Of a stretch of DNA of 64,000 nucleotides, positions 60,301 through 64,000 are shown piece after piece. This DNA comes from Flavonifractor sp052065355 (GTDB taxonomy: Bacteria; Bacillota; Clostridia; Oscillospirales; Oscillospiraceae): NCBI RefSeq assembly GCF_052065355.1, contig NZ_JBQHUF010000009.1, forward strand, positions 1 to 64,000. Reading direction: 5' to 3'. The translations under genes were made by a program, and so were the position numbers. How positions within the stretch are numbered: the stretch's first letter is position 1; each line of letters starts with the position of its first letter. The notes below the pieces were generated by a model. It ran no database searches and had not been told where the DNA came from. It saw only the letters and a list, made by a program, of their open reading frames with translations.

Positions 60301-60597
60301 ATGATAAGTCGAACCTGGTTTGAAAATCCGGATCATGTGGTATACGCCGTAAAGGATGAGGTAATCCCCCGGCTCTCCCGGGAGCTGGGAATCAGCGATC
60401 TGGCCCAGCGGATTGAGGATTTCAGCAAGGCTCCCACTCAGGAGGGGGAAAACATCAAGGGTCTCAAACGCACCACTCTGAAGCTGATGGTTCCTAACCT
60501 GGTTTTCGGGGAGCCCATCGAAATGGGAGAAAATGTATGGATCTATATGGGCGAGCTCTGTCCGGCCTATTGTCTGTACACGCCCTGGGAAAAATAG
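60301..60597 (+). CDS. 98-aa protein of unknown function, corrinoid-regulated
   Basis: A soluble protein with no recognised family. The N-terminus (RTWFENPDHVVYAVKDEVIPRLSRELGISDLAQRIEDFSKAP) looks helical. The C-terminus (LKLMVPNLVFGEPIEMGENVWIYMGELCPAYCLYTPWE) looks like beta strands with a Cys-x-x-x-Cys and many aromatics. ACAGGAGG lies 9 nt upstream. Co-transcription with the Cys-rich gene behind a cobalamin riboswitch suggests a part in corrinoid handling. Confidence 0.75.
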   Translation: MISRTWFENPDHVVYAVKDEVIPRLSRELGISDLAQRIEDFSKAPTQEGENIKGLKRTTLKLMVPNLVFGEPIEMGENVWIYMGELCPAYCLYTPWEK

Positions 60598-60646
60598 AAA
60601 AAGCACATGGCCTGTACCCGACGCAGGGACAGGCCATGTGCTTTTC
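60598..60646. terminator. Bidirectional terminator between the Cys-rich unit and btuD
   Basis: A 17-bp perfect stem AAAAGCACATGGCCTGT / ACAGGCCATGTGCTTTT with a 13-nt loop. It serves both converging units. Confidence 0.88.
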
Positions 60647-60663
60647 TGCATGTCCGAATACCG

Positions 60664-61431
60664 TTAAGATACCTGCTCCCAACGCTTGAGGGAGGCCATC
60701 ATATATGAGGCTACGTCCATATCATAAACTTCATGGAGAAACTCTCTTGTTAGAAGCATATTGGCAGGCCCCATCCCTGCCACAGAACCATTTTTCAAAA
60801 ACAAAAGCTGCTCGGAGAGCATCAGGGAGAGGTTGATGTCGTGGAGTACGCCGATGACAGTCCGTCCTTTTTCCTGAGACCAGTTTTTAAGATAGCTCAC
60901 CAGCTCTGTCTGGTGCTTCAGATCCAGGTGGTTGGTGGGCTCGTCCAGTAAAATGATCTCCGGTTCCTGGGCCAGCGTCCGGGCCAAAAATACCCGCTGA
61001 AGCTGGCCGCCCGACAGCTCGGAGATCTGACACTCCCGCAGCGGCTCCAACCCGGTGGCCCGCAGATACTGCTCCACACACTGCTTGTCCTCTCTGGACG
61101 GGGATGCAAAAAGTCCCCGGCGCAGCTTCTGATACCGGCCCATCATCACTGTTTCAAAGACCGAAAAAGAAAAATAGACGGTGCTCATTTGGCTCATCAT
61201 GGCCATGTGAGACGCAATCTCCGGCCGGCGCATGGCGGCCACCGGCTTCCCATCCAGGGTCAGTTCCCCACGGCAGTCCAGAAGACCGGAGATGGTACGC
61301 AGCAATGTGCTTTTCCCGCAGCCATTAGGCCCCAGAATGCACAGATTTTGTCCCAGAGGCAGATCAAAGGTAATATCGTGCAGAATATCTCCGTTTCCAT
61401 ATCCGGCACAAATATTTTTCAGATGCAGCAT
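60664..61431 (-). CDS. btuD: Corrinoid (Fe-siderophore/B12 family) ABC transporter ATP-binding protein, BtuD type
   Basis: A 255-aa ATPase of the FecE/BtuD family. Walker A is GPNGCGKST (about residues 34-42), then the Q-loop MMSQMSTVYFSFSVFETVMMGRY, which is typical of the family (V-x-x-GR-x-x), signature LSGGQLQRVFLARTL, Walker B IILLDEPTNHLDLKHQ and switch LHDINLSLML. It is the last gene of the btuFCD operon, 12 nt after btuC. Sequence alone cannot separate B12 from siderophore transport; the corrinoid genes around it decide for B12 or cobinamide. Confidence 0.85.
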   Translation of the reverse strand: MLHLKNICAGYGNGDILHDITFDLPLGQNLCILGPNGCGKSTLLRTISGLLDCRGELTLDGKPVAAMRRPEIASHMAMMSQMSTVYFSFSVFETVMMGRYQKLRRGLFASPSREDKQCVEQYLRATGLEPLRECQISELSGGQLQRVFLARTLAQEPEIILLDEPTNHLDLKHQTELVSYLKNWSQEKGRTVIGVLHDINLSLMLSEQLLFLKNGSVAGMGPANMLLTREFLHEVYDMDVASYMMASLKRWEQVS

Positions 61432-61443
61432 ACAAACTCCACC

Positions 61444-62463
61444 TCATTTCAGCTTTCTGCCGCGGAAGAACACCAGTGCGAAGAAGGGAGCGCCTACCAG
61501 TGCTGTCACCGCTCCTACAGGAATAATCGTGGGCGCCATCACCGTGCGGGAAACCAACTCCGCCAACATCAGAAATGTGCCGCCGAACAAGGCGGACAAG
61601 GGCAGCACCAGACGGTGGGAGGAACCGAAGATCCGCCGCACAACATGAGGCGCGATTAGATCCACAAAGCCAATAACACCCACCAGCGACACTGCCGTGC
61701 CGGTCAGCAGGGCGGCAATGCCGATCAAAAGGAGCTTGATCCGCTTGAGATCCACGCCGATGGACATGGCCTGCTCCTCTCCAAAGCTCATGATATCCAT
61801 CTCCGGAGTAAAGCGCTGCAATACCAGCATGGAGAGGACCAGAACCGGGAACATCACTGCCACATGGGACCAGTTCCGGCCGGTGAAGCCGCCCATCTGC
61901 CAGAAGACCATCTGCTGCAGGTGCTCCCGGGACAGGGCGGTGATCAGCGTCAGAATGGCGTTGACAAAGAGAGAGAACACCATACCCACCAGGATGACCG
62001 TCTGATTCTCCATCTTGCCGTCCAACCGGGCGGCAAAGGCCAGGGCCAGAAACACCGTGGCCAGCCCCCCGGCAAAACCCGCTGCCGGCAGGGTGAACAG
62101 GCTTCCCAGAAGCGGGAACGTAACGCCGGTGACCATCACCAGAGCTGCGCAGAGGCTGGCGCCGGAGGAAACGCCCAGGGTATAGGAGGACGCAAGCGGA
62201 TTTTTCAAAATGGACTGCATGACTGTACCGCTGGCGGACAGAGCCGCGCCGGTCAGAAAGGCCAGCACCGCCCTCGGAAAGCGCATCTCCCATACGATGG
62301 CGCTCAGATTTGGGTCAACGGTTCCGGAGCCGCCGGACAGCTTGGCCATCAAAATCTCTGCCACCTGTCCGGGAGAGAGATTCACAGAGCCGACGGCGAT
62401 ACTGCCCACCAGAATGAGCAGGGCCGCGGCAACGGCAAGGAGTATCTTGACGATCCGCTTCAT
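61444..62463 (-). CDS. btuC: Corrinoid ABC transporter permease, BtuC type
   Basis: A 339-aa permease of the FecCD/BtuC family with about ten hydrophobic segments. The ATG at 62463 overlaps the btuF stop (ATGA). Family blocks: VWEMRFPRAVLAFLTGAALSASGTVMQSILKNPLASSYTLGVSSGASL (R-x-P-R-x-L/V-x-A...G-x-x-Q-x-x-x-x-NPLA), GFTGRNWSHV, and the coupling segment GVDLKRIKLLLIGIAALLTGTAVSLVGVIGFVDLIAPHVVRRIFG near the end. Confidence 0.88.
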   Translation of the reverse strand: MKRIVKILLAVAAALLILVGSIAVGSVNLSPGQVAEILMAKLSGGSGTVDPNLSAIVWEMRFPRAVLAFLTGAALSASGTVMQSILKNPLASSYTLGVSSGASLCAALVMVTGVTFPLLGSLFTLPAAGFAGGLATVFLALAFAARLDGKMENQTVILVGMVFSLFVNAILTLITALSREHLQQMVFWQMGGFTGRNWSHVAVMFPVLVLSMLVLQRFTPEMDIMSFGEEQAMSIGVDLKRIKLLLIGIAALLTGTAVSLVGVIGFVDLIAPHVVRRIFGSSHRLVLPLSALFGGTFLMLAELVSRTVMAPTIIPVGAVTALVGAPFFALVFFRGRKLK

Positions 62464-63449
62464 GCCGCAGCTTCCCCGGCAAAGGGATCTTCGATCCCTG
62501 CGTATGCGTCGGGATAGATCATCTTGGCCATCTGCTTCATGCCGTCGATCACATGGAGATTGGGAAGAGATACCGCATTCGTGTTGACCAGATACACGTC
62601 CCCGTTGGCCACGGCGGTAACATGCTCCCAGCCGGTTCGCCCCAGGATTTCTGCTACGGGATCTTCCACGTAGTCCACCATGGTCAGAATAACGTCCGGA
62701 TTCAGGGTGATCACCGATTCCTCTGTCACGGCGACGAACCCTTCCTGATCGGCAAAAATATTCTCCGCGCCGATGACCGTAAGCATCTCCTGCATGAAGG
62801 TGCCGCTGCCAGCGGTGTAGATGTCGGGCGCGCATGCGATTTCCACCACTACACGCTTACTGTCCTGGATGCCTGCTCCGATGTCAGACAGCTGATCCAG
62901 TTCCTCCTGGAACTGCGCAATCAGGCTCTCGCATGTTTCCTGAGCACCCACGCAGGCAGCAATAAACCGGGTGTCCTCCAGCATGGTTTCGATGCTGGAG
63001 GCGGAGGGGATATCCGCTACGCAGACGCCGATATCCCGCAGAGGTTTGAAGGGATCGGCGCCGGAGGAGGCGCTCATACCGGTGGTGAAGATCAGATCTG
63101 CACCAAGGACAGCCATTTGCTCCGTGTCCGGCTCCATCATGTCAAAGGTGGGCAGATTCTCCAGGCCAAAGTACATGGCGGAATAGGTATCCACGGCGAT
63201 GAGCTTGTCCTTCATGCCGAGGTCCAGAAGCGTCTGGGTAGCAGAGGGGGCCATGGAGATGATGCTGTCCACCTGATCCGGCAGAGTAATGGGATTGCCG
63301 CTGCGATCGGTGTCCGGACGGTCGGTCGATGCGCTTTGTGTTTGCTGCGGTGTGGTGTTCGCATCCGTGTTTTCCGCCGGGGTACACCCGGCCAGGGCCG
63401 CCAGAAGCAGTACAGCCAGCGCGAACGGGAGCACATTTCGCATTTTCAT
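62460..63449 (-). CDS. btuF: Corrinoid-binding lipoprotein, BtuF type
   Basis: A periplasmic-binding-protein-like lipoprotein of 329 aa. The ATG at 63449 is 10 nt from AAAGGA; an in-frame TTG at 63455 is closer than ideal. The lipobox LAALAGC puts the lipidated Cys at about residue 22, then a Thr/Gln/Asp-rich linker. The ligand domain has VDSIISMAPSATQTLLDLGMKDKLIAVDTYS, the classic start of BtuF/FhuD-fold proteins, and LNPDVILTMV further on. It is the first gene of btuFCD and divergent from cbiZ, with under 90 nt between, so both may share control. No riboswitch was seen in this short gap. Confidence 0.85.
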   Translation of the reverse strand: MKMRNVLPFALAVLLLAALAGCTPAENTDANTTPQQTQSASTDRPDTDRSGNPITLPDQVDSIISMAPSATQTLLDLGMKDKLIAVDTYSAMYFGLENLPTFDMMEPDTEQMAVLGADLIFTTGMSASSGADPFKPLRDIGVCVADIPSASSIETMLEDTRFIAACVGAQETCESLIAQFQEELDQLSDIGAGIQDSKRVVVEIACAPDIYTAGSGTFMQEMLTVIGAENIFADQEGFVAVTEESVITLNPDVILTMVDYVEDPVAEILGRTGWEHVTAVANGDVYLVNTNAVSLPNLHVIDGMKQMAKMIYPDAYAGIEDPFAGEAAA

Positions 63450-63492
63450 TTCCAACAGTTCCTTTCGCCTTTTCCTACTTATTGTTATCTGT

Positions 63493-63498
63493 TATAAT
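63493..63498 (+). promoter_or_regulatory. -10 element before cbiZ
   Basis: A perfect TATAAT, 38 nt before the cbiZ start. The -35 region is T-rich without a good match. Confidence 0.35.
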
Positions 63499-63536
63499 TT
63501 ACTCAGAACATCTCGGAGAATCCCGGAGGATGATGT

Positions 63537-64000
63537 ATGGAACGTATTTTTGAGCTGTGCAACGGCGACCGCCTGACCTGCACAGAACAGGCTGCTGTCT
63601 TTCGGTTTTCCGGCCCCCGCATGGTGCTGTCCACGGGGGCCAACGGCGGCGGCATGCGGGACGATCTGACCGCCGCTTTCAACTACTGTGATTGCGGCAT
63701 GGCCGGTGTCTGTCAGCCTATGCAGGGAAATAATCTGCGGGAACACCAGCGCACGGTGGCCAGACGTCTGGGATTGGATCCGGATCACACCACCGGCCTG
63801 GATACGGCGGCAAATCTGGACAACATGGTGGTCATCACCAAACGCTGGGAGGATCTGCAAATTACGGCCGCAGTATCCGGCGGTGCCGACGTCAACGCGC
63901 TCTGCGCCGGTGATCCGGCATTTCTGACAGAGGCAGACGGCGCGCTCACCTCTGTGCCGCCCGGAACCATCAATATCTTTCTGATCACGGATCGGCCTCT
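63537..64000 (+). CDS. cbiZ: Adenosylcobinamide amidohydrolase CbiZ, 5' part (cut by window end)
   Basis: An open frame from ATG 63537 (CCGGAGGATG upstream) runs to the window end, at least 154 aa of an expected 200-240. It has the CbiZ marks: VLSTGANGGGMRDDLTAAFNY, LGLDPDHTTGLDTAANLDN, TAAVSGGADVNALCAGDPA and PPGTINIFLITD. CbiZ removes the aminopropanol arm from adenosylcobinamide, giving cobyric acid that can be rebuilt into the organism's own cobamide; some CbiZ enzymes also attack pseudo-B12. It follows naturally on CbiR, which would make cobinamide. It is divergent from btuF. Confidence 0.88.
   Translation, partial: MERIFELCNGDRLTCTEQAAVFRFSGPRMVLSTGANGGGMRDDLTAAFNYCDCGMAGVCQPMQGNNLREHQRTVARRLGLDPDHTTGLDTAANLDNMVVITKRWEDLQITAAVSGGADVNALCAGDPAFLTEADGALTSVPPGTINIFLITDRP

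Noticed and set aside
1..64000. CRISPR arrays, insertion sequences, prophage genes
   Set aside because: No regularly spaced direct repeats, no transposase or integrase motifs and no phage structural genes were seen; the repeats present are within beta-helix, SLH or NHL coding regions.

Overview
This is a GC-rich stretch of a Bacillota (Clostridia) chromosome. The signs are S-layer homology (SLH) surface proteins, AGGAGG ribosome sites with occasional GTG/TTG starts, sigma-A promoters with 17-bp spacers, an Asp23-FakA pair and ECF transporters. The protein style suggests a gut Oscillospirales member near Flavonifractor, Lawsonibacter or Oscillibacter; that placement is inference. No rRNA gene, complete tRNA, CRISPR array, transposase or integrase was found.

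Left part (0-26.6 kb): an SLH-anchored VanY-type peptidase, RlmA-like rRNA methyltransferase, a 2005-aa SLH-anchored GH84 hexosaminidase, a DEAD-box helicase, a DUF2156/GNAT pair, a complete oligopeptide ABC operon (oppBCDF then oppA), a polar amino-acid ABC operon, fakA with its Asp23 partner, a 64-aa membrane protein and a VWA-domain protein. Two gene graveyards lie at 24.3-25.04 kb (leuD with an internal deletion, a leuC tail, other tails) and 26.57-27.3 kb (the last 24 residues of a microcompartment shell protein and another gene tail).

Middle (27.4-36.4 kb): a TetR-headed catabolic cluster: a two-gene sodium:solute symporter, an Isf-like flavoprotein, an AMP-forming acyl-CoA ligase, a FabH-like thiolase-fold enzyme lacking the usual His/Asn catalytic residues, two MaoC hydratases and a secreted NHL beta-propeller. 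It looks like uptake and CoA-dependent metabolism of an unidentified carboxylate.

Right part (36.7-64 kb): it opens with a 45-nt tRNA-Val(GAC) 3' remnant that looks like an attachment site. Almost everything after it concerns corrinoids. Four cobalamin riboswitches lie within about 10 kb (minus strand at 59.06-59.32, 51.20-51.31 and 50.19-50.40 kb; plus strand at 59.58-59.82 kb), each followed by an intrinsic terminator. They control (i) a 2447-aa SLH protein with a DUF4430 (transcobalamin beta-like) domain, (ii) a small protein with two HNH-associated (homing-endonuclease-associated) repeats, (iii) a 13-kb operon encoding a 1986-aa SLH protein with an alpha/alpha barrel plus DUF4430 (a bacterial transcobalamin look-alike), an SLH protein with only the barrel, a membrane-tethered protein with only DUF4430, EcfT, a CbiR-like cobamide phosphodiesterase and a fused EcfA-EcfA'-S protein, and (iv) a Cys-rich small protein plus a 98-aa unknown. 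A BtuF-BtuC-BtuD importer and a divergent CbiZ gene (cut by the window end) complete the set. Proposed flow: surface proteins capture corrinoids, the ECF and BtuFCD systems import them, and CbiR/CbiZ open the lower loop so the molecule can be rebuilt with a preferred base. The SLH transcobalamin-like capture layer and the riboswitch-controlled repeat protein are the most novel parts.
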